A DNA stretch of 64,000 nt from Symsagittifera roscoffensis (Eukaryota; Xenacoelomorpha; Acoela; Convolutidae), in assembly GCF_963678635.1 (NCBI RefSeq), contig NC_087063.1, forward strand, positions 54,515,074-54,579,073, written 5' to 3'. Made by a program: the position numbers and the translations under genes. Numbering within the stretch: position 1 is the stretch's first letter; every line of letters begins with the position of its first letter. Under the pieces are notes generated by a model that had not been told where the DNA came from, did no database searches, and was given only the letters and a program-made list of their open reading frames with translations. This document shows positions 31,364 through 41,660 of this stretch, one piece after another.

Positions 31364-32057
31364 ACATCGTTGTGTCCTGTGAGACTGTAGTCAGATCTGG
31401 TACTGAACTGACTTGTGGCACAGTCGGCAACCTTGTCTCCGGGGTGGCATCTGCCTCCGGCGGGACTGGATTCGTCCAGCCAGGCCTCGACGGGGCTGCC
31501 CTTGGCCGCTCTTTGCTCCTAGGTTCGTATTTCGTTCTCGAGCCTTGCTGGGCTCTGGCATTGCTGCCCGTACCATCTCCATCATTCGCATGGCGTGAGC
31601 GCTCCCTTGGGTTGGAACGCTCCTGCCAATTGCTCCCATTCAGGATCGCGTCAAGCTTCCGCATCATTAAGTCAGACTTTGCATCTAACCTTTTCTCCAG
31701 GCTAGTCATCGTGTGGGCGTAGGTACTATCATGATCGTTCTACAATCGTTCGATCTCCCTGGTCATCCTAGCCTCTCTTTCGTATGACTCCTTGTTTGCC
31801 TGTGCCAGGCTCTCCGCCAGGCATTGATCGGTGTTGCGAATCAGCTGAGCTTGATCAACCCTCGCCTGTGAATTCACGTGCGTTAGTTTATCTCTCAGAT
31901 TCTCTCGACCTTTGTGAGCTCTCTCATCAACCTGATCTATTCTTTTAGTCATGCCCCGTCTCAGTTCATCTAGACTATTCATTACGCCAGCGAACATGTC
32001 ACTTATGTCGCCAGTGGCCCCAAATGACGGGGTTAGTCCCAGAGAAGATGAGGTCAA
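31269..32057 (-). pseudogene. gag: Gag central region, with in-frame TAG
   Basis: One frame runs from 32057 to 31269 with a TAG at 31740-31742. Before the stop the sequence is a charged coiled-coil-like stretch (RIDQVDERAHKGRENL and similar). After it comes a Pro/Arg-rich linker. It overlaps the 31363 capsid frame and is shifted by one base from it near 31270-31360, so Gag is broken at that point. It probably corresponds to the matrix/linker part of Gag; no specific domain is identified. Confidence 0.6.
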
Positions 32058-32883
32058 CTGCGGCTGCAGCCTGGTGCTTGATGACGCACCGCCTTTTTTG
32101 CTTGCTCATCGACGTCATTAATCTGTCGAAGGTTGATGACGCTCCCATCGTTATACCATCTGACATGGGCCTGGTCGGCGAGGCTGACGATGCCTTCCTG
32201 CTCACATCGTTCCTTGGGCACGGCGTGAAGTTCACATCCGGATGTGCTATCTCTGGGTAGTCATAACTGGAAGTTAAACCTCTAGTTGGCAGTGACGCCA
32301 TGCGCTCGTCGTACAAAGACTTCCAACTCTTCTTGGCCTTCGTACCCGGTTGTTCTTCACTCGGGCTTATACTCGACATCATCGCGTTGTTGCTCTGCTT
32401 GGCTTGAGATGAGTGGGTACTAGCCGAATGTGAATATTCTCCCCTCCACCTATGACTCTTGATCTCCGATTTTGACATTCCCTTGAATAACACTTCCTCT
32501 CGCGGCTCGACCTCGGAACGCTCCGAGGTCTCCTCCATTCTCTCGACTTCCTCCCGCTCGAGGTCCTCGCTCGGCTCAAAGTCGGGTCGAATGAGCGTCT
32601 GTTCTCCCTCGTCAAAGGGTCCCACAAGCGTTTCGCTCGCGGTTCCGGCTTCGGCGCTCCGCCTTTCATCGCCATCGAGGATTTTCTCGCTCCTTAATCT
32701 CATTTCCCTCACTGAAAGATCAGGTTTACCTTTAGTCGATTCGGTTTCGGCAAACACGTCGGAGGCGCTGCTAAACGAGGACTGGCAACGCCTAGTTTTA
32801 AATTTTCGCGTGCTGCCCTTGCTCAGCCTGGGAATCTTAGTAGTCGATCCTAACGAGTCCCTGCGCTCCATGCTATGTAACAA
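31999..32883 (-). CDS. gag: Gag N-terminal region, Ser/Glu-rich
   Basis: An open frame of 294 codons from an ATG at 32883 (MLHSMERRDS). It is dominated by Ser, Arg and Glu, with acidic runs in the middle (EREEVERMEETSERSEVE), so it looks disordered. It is the first coding sequence after the 3-kb leader and lies directly upstream of the rest of Gag. The frame ends at 31999 and overlaps the next Gag frame (32057) by about 60 bases, shifted by one base. I take it as the start of Gag by position; there is no recognisable domain. Confidence 0.6.
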   Translation of the reverse strand: MLHSMERRDSLGSTTKIPRLSKGSTRKFKTRRCQSSFSSASDVFAETESTKGKPDLSVREMRLRSEKILDGDERRSAEAGTASETLVGPFDEGEQTLIRPDFEPSEDLEREEVERMEETSERSEVEPREEVLFKGMSKSEIKSHRWRGEYSHSASTHSSQAKQSNNAMMSSISPSEEQPGTKAKKSWKSLYDERMASLPTRGLTSSYDYPEIAHPDVNFTPCPRNDVSRKASSASPTRPMSDGITMGASSTFDRLMTSMSKQKRRCVIKHQAAAAVDLIFSGTNPVIWGHWRHK

Positions 32884-33284
32884 AAAACAATATTCGTATG
32901 TCGAAAAGTCAGCTTCAATCTCTTAGGTTTCTCAATGACAATCTTAGTGACTCAGCTAGAGTTACACACACACAGAAGCTGCTCAGTATTGATATAATGC
33001 TAACTCAACCCTGTCGTATAGTATAACAGTATCACAAAATTTTCACAAGATATAATCAACACACAAAACACAATAGATAATCAGATACGAATATCCTACG
33101 GGTGACAGCGACCTTTTGTCAGTATCAATTTATCGCCACACAAAAAAGTCACTGCTTGTTAAAATTAAACAATCTTTGATAAAAAGCAGTGATGATCCAG
33201 AAACAGATCAATAAAACTTAGTCTTAAAGAAAAAGACTTCCCCCAATCGGAACGATCCGAAAGAACAAAGCCCAGGACACAGTC

Positions 33285-33575
33285 TTCTCAAGTGGGTGTG
33301 TATTTGCCTAATACACCCACCGAGGTCTTCTTTTAGGTGCCCTGCGATTGCCCGAGCTGTCCTATTAAGTGGCTCAAGGCAACCTCTGATCGAAAATTTC
33401 TAAAGTCTATGAAAAAGCTCTCCCACACCCGGACTGCTCCAAGTGCACGAGAGTAGGGAACAACTTTTCTTCTCAAGTGAGTGTGTATTTGCCTAATACA
33501 CTCACCGAGGTCTTCTTTTATTTGTTCCCGGATTGCCCGAACTTTCCTATTAAGTAGCTCAAGGCAACCGCACAA
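33285..33575 (-). repeat. direct repeat of a hairpin module in the leader, two copies
   Basis: Copy 1 is at about 33285-33390 and copy 2 at about 33472-33575. Each contains a stem-loop of about 10 bp (33292-33320 and 33477-33505) and a conserved downstream block around CCTATTAAGT. At the fourth stem pair copy 1 has G-C and copy 2 has A-T, a compensatory change. Confidence 0.75.
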
Positions 33576-33810
33576 CCAAAATCACAATCAGAAAAAAAAA
33601 ATTTGTTCGGGTACTTCTGATACACCCGATCTAGAATCCAAAGTTGATCACGAATTTCCGGGTCAAATTGGGCTCTTATGATCCTAATAAGCACACCTAA
33701 TATCCTAATACGATTTTAATTAAATGGATATTTTCCGTTTCCCAAATTGCCACAGAAGGTTTCCTCAAGTTTCTAACAAGGAAGGTTGTTTAGAAGGTTT
33801 AAGACACTCC

Positions 33811-35874
33811 GGAGGGTTACTTCGGAGGATTGTTAAGACACTTAGCCTACTTCGGAGGGTACCTTAATCACCCAAGTTACTTCGGAGGGTCCTCTTAAAC
33901 TTACTAAGGAGGGTCAAAAAGATGCTTAATATGCTCCGGAGGGTTACTTCGGAGGGTACCTCCAAAATTTTCAAATTTCTGAGCCTCACTTAGAAGGGCC
34001 TTCAATCAACTTCAGGAAGCGTCAAAACAAGCTAAATTCTCTATGGGGGGGGGCAGTTTTAACTTCTTTAGATAACCTCGTGGAAGTTTTCCACTAAGGA
34101 GGGTTGCTAAGGGCCTTGGCTGACTCCAGAGGGTTACTTCGGAGGGTTCCCCAAAAATCAAGAAAAAAAGGTTAGGTTACCGCGATAAAGTCTCCAAAAG
34201 CGGTCCACCTGACTTAAAACTAGGTTGGCTGACACGGTCTACCTTCCCAGTTGGATAAAAAGGTGTTTTGATAAAATTTTCTGCCGCTCGGAGGGTTACC
34301 TGTAATTTGGACCCTCCGAACCAACAAATTCTAAAAAAATTTTCTTTTCCGAGATTATCAACCCAAAAACGGTTGCGGCCCGGAAGAGTGGTCCAAAACG
34401 TCGACTTATGGTACCAAAAATATCCCGATCGGTTGGCTAGTCTTTGAGAAATTGCCAAAAACGTGTTTGTCCAAATGGCCGTTTTTCACCTCCTATATAG
34501 GTTCTGAGAAACTTTTTCCGCAATTCCTGTCGAAAGTGCCTAAAAGTAATTGAAACGAGCGTAGTAGCCCTGTACAGCACTGGAATAGTGCAAAAAGCCG
34601 GATCAAAATTGGTTTGGAGACAAAAATTTGGCCAATAACTATCAAATTTGGGCCCTCCGATTCCTTCCTTTTCCAATCCTTAAGTCGTTAGCTCTATCTA
34701 CGGAGCTAATCGGAGGGTTACTCAAGAATTTTTCCGGCAGCCGAGCACGTTATGCTAGCACGCTCCTAACACAAAAAAATTTATTGCTCTAACTCTAAAA
34801 ACTCAAGAACTCGATCTCCAAAACAGATTGACAAAATTCAGAAAATTATCAAAATTTTGATCGAAAATTTTCGTTTTTTCTAACTTCTACTAAGTCTTTT
34901 CTCACGCGGTTTCTTTAGTTAGGGGGATTGAACTACGTAGCCAATCCCTATATAAAAGCTTTTTGCTGTTCGGAAAAGCTCGGATATCCAAAAATTTGGG
35001 GGTCTATAGTTTGTCGAAAATCAGTAATTTTCGACGAAATTTGGGTGTTTCTTGGGTCTGAGTAGGAGATAAGTTATATATAATAAGGATAATAACCTAT
35101 TAGCAGTTGTTAACAAATAATACTATACCCTCCTTTGCACCAAAATACCCGAATTAAGACCCTTAACTCGGAAATTTGTAATCGATGGAGGGTACAATCG
35201 GACCGTGCCAATCGTGCCCCCCACCACTTAAGTTTTAATGAAATAGTACCCGAACGATACTAAAATTGTTTCAACGATACCCAACAGTCGTTGCGGATGT
35301 TGTCCCTGATGTCCCTGTTGAGTGTGGAACACGTCGGTCAGCTTGCCACTCTACCCTCCGGTCACCGGCAAAATCACCATTAACGTGCTTAAACACTCAA
35401 ATTACACTCGAGGGAGGGTATCCAACCCTTCACCAAAACACACAACCTTTCTATCCGAAACGATCTTAATCAATCTGAAACAAAAACAAGTAGGAAGGTC
35501 AGATCACATCTCGTCCGGAAACAACATATAAACTGTCACTTTATGTTTTTTACTGTTTTTGGTCTTTTTTGGATTTTTTACTGTTTTTTGTACTTTTTTG
35601 TTTTCAAATAAATTTGTTTTTGGCTTTTTCTTCGTTATACACTATTTTTGTTTGGTTTTACGCTTTCTCTTTAATTGTTTTTGGTCCTGGGACCTCGGGA
35701 CAAGCGGGCTCTAGATTTCCCACCTAACCCTCCGGCCCCCGGAGTTTTCGGTGTTAACTAAGTTAAAAAGCTAAATAGTACTAGACGGAGGGTACGCACC
35801 TTCCCCCCAGTACAAAAACGGTCATTAAGGCCTCTAACTCGGGCATACGCCCGGAGCGGAGGGTTCGTCGCTGA
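33811..35874. repeat. dispersed GGAGGGT/ACCCTCC motif cluster
   Basis: I count 14 exact GGAGGGT (starts 33811, 33854, 33884, 33908, 33938, 33951, 34098, 34141, 34290, 34712, 35187, 35413, 35787, 35868) and 4 exact ACCCTCC (34311, 35127, 35353, 35727), besides near-matches. The denser part (33811-34147) has the longer form TTACTTCGGAGGGT. The spacing is irregular, so this is not a simple tandem array. Confidence 0.85.
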
Positions 35875-35910
35875 AACTCTTGCTGATCATGACGGTCTTA
35901 TGCCTTTGAC

Positions 35911-35930
35911 AGGCCCACCCAGGAGCGCCA
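35911..35930 (-). other. candidate primer-binding site
   Basis: In sense, TGGCGCTCCTGGGTGGGC starts 12 bases after the 5' LTR. TGG at the start is what a tRNA 3' CCA end would pair with. The gap is longer than usual and I cannot name the tRNA, so this is tentative. Confidence 0.35.
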
Positions 35931-35942
35931 TAAAAACGTCTA

Positions 35943-36820
35943 TGTAACATTCGCCCAAATACTACACAGCGACAGAGCGTAGAAAAAGTACATATTAACG
36001 ACTGGTAGGCGTCAGTTACTTTAATCCTACTCGTTTTTCACCGTCTCGACCTTGCCAGTTGATTTTCTGGTCTGTTTAGGGCTAAGTAAAAAGTTACTAT
36101 TTTTAGGCCATCAGTCAAACGACTTTTGATCATATTTCGTTTACATGCGAACACAACCACATAGCTGAGTCTCGGATCCTCAATCTACATGATTGCCATT
36201 AAAAACACGGCTCGAACAACCTATTTTAACATGTTTTTGTGTGACAGTTCTATATTAAATCCATTGGAGATGGATTGACCCTTTCTAGCTACTCATATTC
36301 TAAAATATCAAACTATACCGGTGTTAATTTAAAGTTTCACGACATCCAAGTAGCTATACAGTCAGTTTTATACAGTCCCTTCACATAAGACAGTCTCTGG
36401 GGGACCAAGCCTCCGCTCCCGTAATATTCCTGCGATAACGCTCTTATCTCTTCCAATTTGTGTCCCGGGAGGGTTCCGTGGTATAATCCTTCCCCACTGA
36501 AGCTTCCTTCTCCACTAATATCCGCTGATAAGGGTCTTATTGTGTGTTGTTGCCACGATAAGAGGCTTCGTATTTTTCTGTCTCTTGTGCGACTGTTTTT
36601 CACAATATTTGTCGTTGTTCTCTTTTTTTGTCGTTTTTCGTCAAAATGGCCGTCTTTTTTGTATTTCTGAGAAATATTCCCCTTCCGATCGAAATTTTGA
36701 AAACAAAAATTCTAGAATAATCCTACCCTCCTTCGCAATACTTTTTCGTTAATAAGGCCTTTATTCGTTTTTTCTCGTGTCGCGGGAAGGTTGCGCTGTG
36801 CCATCTGGCAGAATGGCACA
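35943..36820 (-). repeat. 5' LTR of giant element 1
   Basis: This 878-bp direct repeat of 6650-7535 has the same TG...CA ends. In sense it begins with an 8-bp inverted repeat around 8 bases (36797-36820). It carries TATAAAA in sense at 36366-36372 and AATAAA near 36750. A short open frame in sense (36337-36603, 88 codons) is also present in the 3' LTR. The right flank is LINE sequence beginning TTAAG. Confidence 0.92.
36366..36372 (-). promoter_or_regulatory. TATA-like box in the 5' LTR
   Basis: In sense TATAAAA lies about 450 bases into the LTR. The matching position in the 3' LTR reads TTTAAAA. A transcription start some 30 bases downstream (near 36335) would be expected if it is used. Confidence 0.4.
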
Positions 36821-37920
36821 TTAAGAGGTAGTGGGTTGCGCTTAAGCATGCATAGATTGTTGAGGGTTTTTCCTCTTCTAAGTTTAATATGCAATGTCCA
36901 GCCTAGATCCGATTGTACAATTAACCCTAGGTCTTTTTCTTCTGAGGTTTTCTTAACTTAAATTGAGTCGCAGTAAAGGTCGCTACTTGTGAGACGTTTA
37001 TCCGGTAGGTGAGTGCATTTTGACGCATTGAACGCCATCTGGTTTTGTTGAGTCCACGTGAAGATGTTATTTAGGTCATTCTGAAATTCTGCGTTAAGTG
37101 TATCAATTCGTATGAATTTTGCGTCGTCTGCGTATAGAAAGCTTGTGGATTGATTACATACACTTAGTAGGTCGTTAATCATGACAAGAAAAACAATGGC
37201 CCGAGGATTGATCCTTGAGGAACACCGCTTGTGACATAGAATGATTGGGACAGACAGTCTTTGATTTTGACACACTGTGTTCTATTTGTCAAGTAGCTAA
37301 AATTTAGCTTTAAAATTTTGCCTCTGATTCCCAGCGAGTAGAGCTTATCAAACAGAATACCGTGATCTACTTTGTCAAAAGCTTTCTCGAAATCGGTATA
37401 TACTATGTCTACTTTTTCATTTTTGCTTATAGCTGATTAAATGGTATCAAGATAGAGCAGCATTTGGATGATCCTTGACCTTTTAGCGCGAAATCCGAAT
37501 TGGTCGTTGTGCAACATAGGTTCTATATGTTTATATAGATTGATGAAAAGAACTTCGTTAGAAGATTTTGCTGGCATCATTAAGTAGTGATATTGGTCTG
37601 TAGTTATTTATCGAGGCCTTGCTCTTTGAAAATTGGGCTATTTGAAAATTGGGCTGAAAATAGAGTGTTTCCATTGATCAGGGAAACAGCAGATCTGGAA
37701 GGCTTTATATAAGATATGGTAGAGAGAGGGCGTTAAAGATCCACTACAACGCTTAAATAAAACAGGAGGTAGTAGATCGGGACCACTCGACTTACTCAGA
37801 TCTAATTATTACACAGTTTGGCAATCAGATTCGTGTCGGGTTCTATATTATCAATTATTTTTTTAAACTGATTGCTCTTGTTTTTCAAGACAGGATGGTT
37901 GAGAAGAGATTATAAATGCT
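36821..37920 (-). pseudogene. LINE reverse transcriptase (host of the giant-element insertion)
   Basis: Minus-strand RT of a non-LTR retrotransposon, in several frames. Recognisable blocks in sense order: VDIVYTDFEKAFDKVDHGIL (about 37350-37412), GFRAKRSRIIQ (about 37480), a PRAIVFLVMINDLL segment, FLYADD (near 37122-37140; the YADD catalytic box), WTQQNQMAFNASKC, and RNPLPLN at the edge of the giant element. The frame then resumes at 6649. The RT copied LINE RNA at a nicked target. Stops and frameshifts show it is a relic. Confidence 0.85.
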
Positions 37921-37923
37921 AAG

Positions 37924-39146
37924 TTAAAAAAACTTGGTGAATAGATTAGCTTGCTCTGGCAAGGTTTTCGCAATTGAATTATCAAGTTTCATGACGGAAG
38001 GTAGTTCTGAGTTACGGAATTTTCTATAGTATTTAAACAGGGCTTTAGTATCACGCGAGTTAGACAGATGTTGTTCGTATTTGCTTCTGTTATTCTCTAC
38101 GGCGGTTTGTACCTTTTCATTCATTGCAATCACCGAGGCACATTGCGAACCTTTTTGTTTGCGTAATGTTGACAGACGTTTTTTTGAATTTGGGGTCTCA
38201 GGAGTTAGCCAGGGAGATTGATTTTGTCTATGTTGAGTTCTACGCGGGATGAATTTTGGCAGAAAGCTATGAATGCATTCGTACCATAGTTCGACTATTT
38301 TTGTAACATTTGACCAGCAGTAAGGTGAGAAGGTGTTGATTGAAAACGCATCGTTCAAACCGTTGAAGACAGCTTTGCAATAGCTATCGAAACTGGTTTT
38401 ACTATATGTGGAGCTTTTCTTGAGTTCCTTTATGCGGGTTTTTGAGTTAATGGGTTTGCAATCAGATTTTGGTGCAGTAAATACGTCGAGTGGTAGGGTG
38501 TCAATTAGCTCAACCTGGTTGCTAACAAGGACTAAGTCAAGTATTTTAGCGTTTGTTGTTTTGAAATGAACAGCTTGAGTTAAGCTTAATTTATCTATTT
38601 TTCAAGTAAACATTGATGGAGCGGTTCCTGAGGTTTGAATGGACCAGTCAATTGAAGAAAGATTAAAGTCTCCGTACGATGATTTGCATTGCAGTTCGAC
38701 AAGAAGTCCATTAGCTGACAAATGCTGTTAATAGTGATACTGCCAAATAATATTTGCTGTTAGGAGGGGGGAAATAGCATGTGGCAATTAGTAATGTGGC
38801 TTCGGAAGATTCCCAGATTATAGCGGTGCAATAACCTTGAAATTTGTCAGGAAGAGAGATTTCATAGCATTTTAGTGCATACTTTGTTGCAATAGTAACC
38901 ACACTGTGGGCGGTTTTTTTCATTTTGTTTGGTGTTTCTGTCAGAACGAAAGATATTGAAGCCAGGGAGGAATAGTTCGGAGTCGCTGATGTTAATTGTG
39001 AGCCACGTTTTGCTTGAACAGATGATGTCAAAGTTGTTGGTGAAGACAAAAATTAATAGAGATGTGCACGTACTTGAGTTCAGTAAGCTTCGGGTATTAA
39101 AAGTAATATTCGAATAATCAGTAAATTGGTCAGTTTTGTAACTCAA
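37924..39146 (-). pseudogene. LINE endonuclease and linker, decayed
   Basis: Frames at 39146-38862, 39049-38711 and 38358-37924. The first has FNTRSLLN and a DIICSSKTWLT segment; these match the start of an APE-type endonuclease, where the usual Glu of the E(T/S)WL block is Lys here. The last carries PWLTPET and a Lys/Arg-rich helix with YYRKFRNS, the normal linker between endonuclease and RT. From 38711 to 38358 no frame is open for long. It belongs to the same LINE as 36821-37920. Confidence 0.75.
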
Positions 39147-39152
39147 AGAAAG

Positions 39153-40073
39153 TCAACATTCACTTAAATCTACTACTGCTCCATCTAGGAAGAGTTCTAA
39201 TTTACAAATTTTCAATCGGCTAGGATCAGTGTTTTCTTCGATCAGACTTCTTCTTTTCTTCAAGATTTTGCGTTCTTGTTCTTGCTCGGTCTTATTCAAC
39301 GATTTGCTGATGTACACTTTGAATTTTTCTAAATTACGAACTTTTAATCGGCTAGGATCTGTGTTTTCTTCGATCAGACTTCTTCTTATCTTCAAGATTT
39401 TGCGTTCTTGTTCTTGCTCGGTCTTATTCAACGATTTGCTGATGTGCATTTTGAATTTTTCTTTTGCGGTACCATCGTTTTACTTCAGTCTGAAGGATCT
39501 CGCAAGTACCTTGTAAGCAGTCATTTTGTCGCGAAACTTGACAAAAATGTTCTTGGTCTTATCGACTTAGGTCTGAATTTTCCCATACGTGTTGCTGATG
39601 TTATTGCTTCTTTTTCTTTCTCGAGATGTTCCATGATTAAACTCATGGGTTTTTCTTCGTGTTGTCTTATAACTAGCTGTCTGGGCTTCTTTTCAGAGCT
39701 GACAGATTTGAACTCCGGTATACCGGAGATCCTCATCTCACATGATTTATCATCTTCGGAGCTTTTCTGTTTCAACTGTGCTGAGATGTAGCTAACCTTG
39801 GGGTTTCCCCTGCTGATCGCGTTTTTGACATTGCTGATTCTTTAACATCATCGTGCTCTTTTTTATTGAAGTTTTGATAGCATTAAAGTAGTTCTGAATG
39901 CTTTCTTTTTCGTTGAACTTAAGTATTAATTCTTTGAATAGACAATCAATGTTATCTTTTTTTGTTTTGCTTAGGAACTTGCTTAGATCATTGTCCTGAG
40001 CAGACAGGATTTGATCAAGTGAAGAATAGTAGTTCGCATCTACCGAACCAAGGCGCGTCCTGGTCTCACCCAT
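39153..40073 (-). pseudogene. LINE ORF1-like nucleic-acid-binding protein, decayed
   Basis: Frames at 40073-39792, 39775-39521 and 39449-39153 upstream of the endonuclease. The first is helical and Lys-rich. The second ends with RPRTFLSSFATK, the strand expected in an RRM-like ORF1 domain. The third contains ISKSLNKTEQEQERKILK and RRSLIEEN, matching the segment after the RRM in such proteins. A 132-bp in-frame duplication lies in this last part. It would bind LINE RNA. The family is not determined. Confidence 0.65.
39206..39462. repeat. 132-bp tandem duplication in LINE ORF1
   Basis: Two units with a period of 132 bp (for example CGGCTAGG at 39217 and 39349), about 93% identical. The period is 44 codons, so the frame is kept and the protein carries the same 44-residue block twice. 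Confidence 0.9.
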
Positions 40074-40925
40074 TATATCGATATGGGTCTACTAGGTGAT
40101 GATTGCTTGCTTTAAGACTTGTTTGCAAGGAATCCCGAGAGGGAGACCTATTTGCCAAGCCTTACAAACAGCGGAGCGGAAAAAGGAAGGAAGGGGTATG
40201 ACTTTAACAGTGAATCCAGAAAAGGAGACCTATCTGTTAAAGTCGAAAAATATCTGAAAATTGTCTGAAAAAATACATATCTGAAAATTGTATGATATGC
40301 ATTTTTTTCATAAACAAAAATAAAAATTTGAAGTAAAAGAATTTCAATCACTTTGTTGGTTGCAAAATTGCTTCTGTGCTAAAATATAACCTGACTTTTG
40401 TGTTTATAACGTAGTCCAGGATGAGTTTCTCACCCAAAACCCAAAAATTACAAGAACGTGTTTTTTTTAAAACACGATTGTTATCTTTTGTTTCATTTGC
40501 TAAAACAAAAACAAATTTGTGAAAAAACAAACATTTTTTTCTCAACCATCAAAACTTTTAAACTAAAAATTCAAGTTGTCTGCGTGGTAACTGCCAGTTA
40601 CACCCTGGGTTTTCGAATGACAAAAAATCTTTAGTAAGTGTTTCGGTTGAAACACGATTTTTCGAAATAAATTTTTTTTTATATCATTTATGGAAAAAAT
40701 GCTTATCATACAACCTCATAGTATGGAAAAAATGCTTATTATACAATTTCATTAGTGGAAAAAATGCTTATTTTGCTATTTTCATACATATACTTTTACT
40801 CTATGAAATTGTATGAAAGAGTATCATAAGCGTTTTTTTACACAGCTAAAAATGTCCGTATCTGTTTTTCTGATATATGTTCAATAAATTTTTCGAATTA
40901 AGTTATAATCCACATTGTCATTTCA
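40074..40925. other. AT-rich spacer with a short triple repeat
   Basis: No gene is seen. Three units of roughly 35-40 bases around GGAAAAAATGCTTAT occur at about 40692-40775. Two weak minus-strand open stretches (40148-40351, 40348-40545) show no motif. Confidence 0.5.
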
Positions 40926-41660
40926 AGCAGGGCATCTACCGACAAGACTACAGGGGATTTTTAAGGACAAAATGATTATAATTACCTGAATGGAGAAAAT
41001 TATCGCCCACAAGAAATTTCAAAAACCACTATTTTTAGTTTTTCAATTATCAAAAACTAAATCCTAGAATTTATAGGATGGCCTTAATGTATCTTAAAAA
41101 ATTTATATAATATGCAATGTTTAAACTTATAGGGTTTCTCTTTTTACGACTAAAAGGAAGCTATAACGCATGCACAAACTACATACAAGTCAATAGACAA
41201 GACAGCGTAGCACGAACGTTTTTATGCAGAATTTTTTGGAGTTTTTTTCACCTCTTGACATTTAGTCAGAACTTTTCTTGACATTTAAGTTAGCGAAAAC
41301 AAAGTAAAATTATCTACAAAACTAAGTACATATGATACTTCACAGGACAATACAAACACTACACCTACAGCACCATCACATTCACACAGTTTACAAAACA
41401 ACCGATCTCTATCGCCAGTCCCACAAGGTTTTTGAAATATACTTTCAACCAGCGAACGAATATTACATACTAGTGAAATACAACGTAGCCCTTTATCTCA
41501 TAAAGCACCTCAACAACTTACTATCGGCAATACATACAAACAAATTATAGAACCACCGAACACCTTGAAATTCGTCCTCAAAACCTTTACCTTTTCAGCC
41601 CACGATGAGCCACCAAGTTGGATCCATTAACCGTTTTCTTATCCATCCAACCTCCAACGC
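40926..41660 (+). pseudogene. second copy of the plus-strand retroelement tail
   Basis: The sequence parallels 5280-6000 throughout: a CAAGACTACAG segment, GGATGGCCxTA, GCTATAACGCATGC, and near the end GATGAGCCACCAAGTTGGATCC. The two copies have drifted and neither is open over this stretch. It shows that the family at 1-6 kb is present more than once and in the same orientation. What it encoded is discussed under 4192-5990. Confidence 0.7.

Larger units (their letters stand above)
32884..35942 (-). promoter_or_regulatory. long 5' leader of giant element 1
   Basis: About 3 kb between the 5' LTR and gag with no supported gene. It contains (a) two copies of a roughly 100-base module at about 33285-33390 and 33472-33575, each with a hairpin, and (b) many copies of GGAGGGT or its complement between 33811 and 35874. 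Retroelement leaders carry packaging and dimerisation signals, so such repeats could serve the RNA; that is inference. Short open stretches here (for example 34177-34458, 34437-34676) have no motif. Confidence 0.6.
6650..36820 (-). mobile_element. giant Ty3/gypsy-like LTR retrotransposon, element 1 (about 30 kb)
   Basis: Two direct repeats of 886 and 878 bp bound the unit. Both start TG and end CA, and they are about 97% identical by eye (about thirty substitutions plus a 7-bp gap). Sense order on the minus strand: LTR, leader (35942-32884), gag (32883-30422), protease (30561-28939), RT-RNase H-integrase-macrodomain (28932-23459), coiled coil and SGNH (22983-20170), Y and Z in two tandem copies (20210-8309), LTR. 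The flanks carry a 3-bp TTA repeat and belong to one LINE. Without the 6.09-kb tandem duplication the element would be about 24 kb, still far longer than usual Ty3/gypsy elements (about 5-10 kb). Several stops and frameshifts show that this copy is not autonomous now. Confidence 0.9.

Noticed and set aside
31144-31722. A 192-codon plus-strand open stretch opposite gag
   Set aside because: It is the complement of a Gag frame with a recognisable capsid and zinc-knuckle context; its Leu/Ser-rich composition follows from that.
33811-35874. CRISPR-like array or simple satellite
   Set aside because: The GGAGGGT units have irregular spacing and no equal-length spacers, and the window is eukaryotic.
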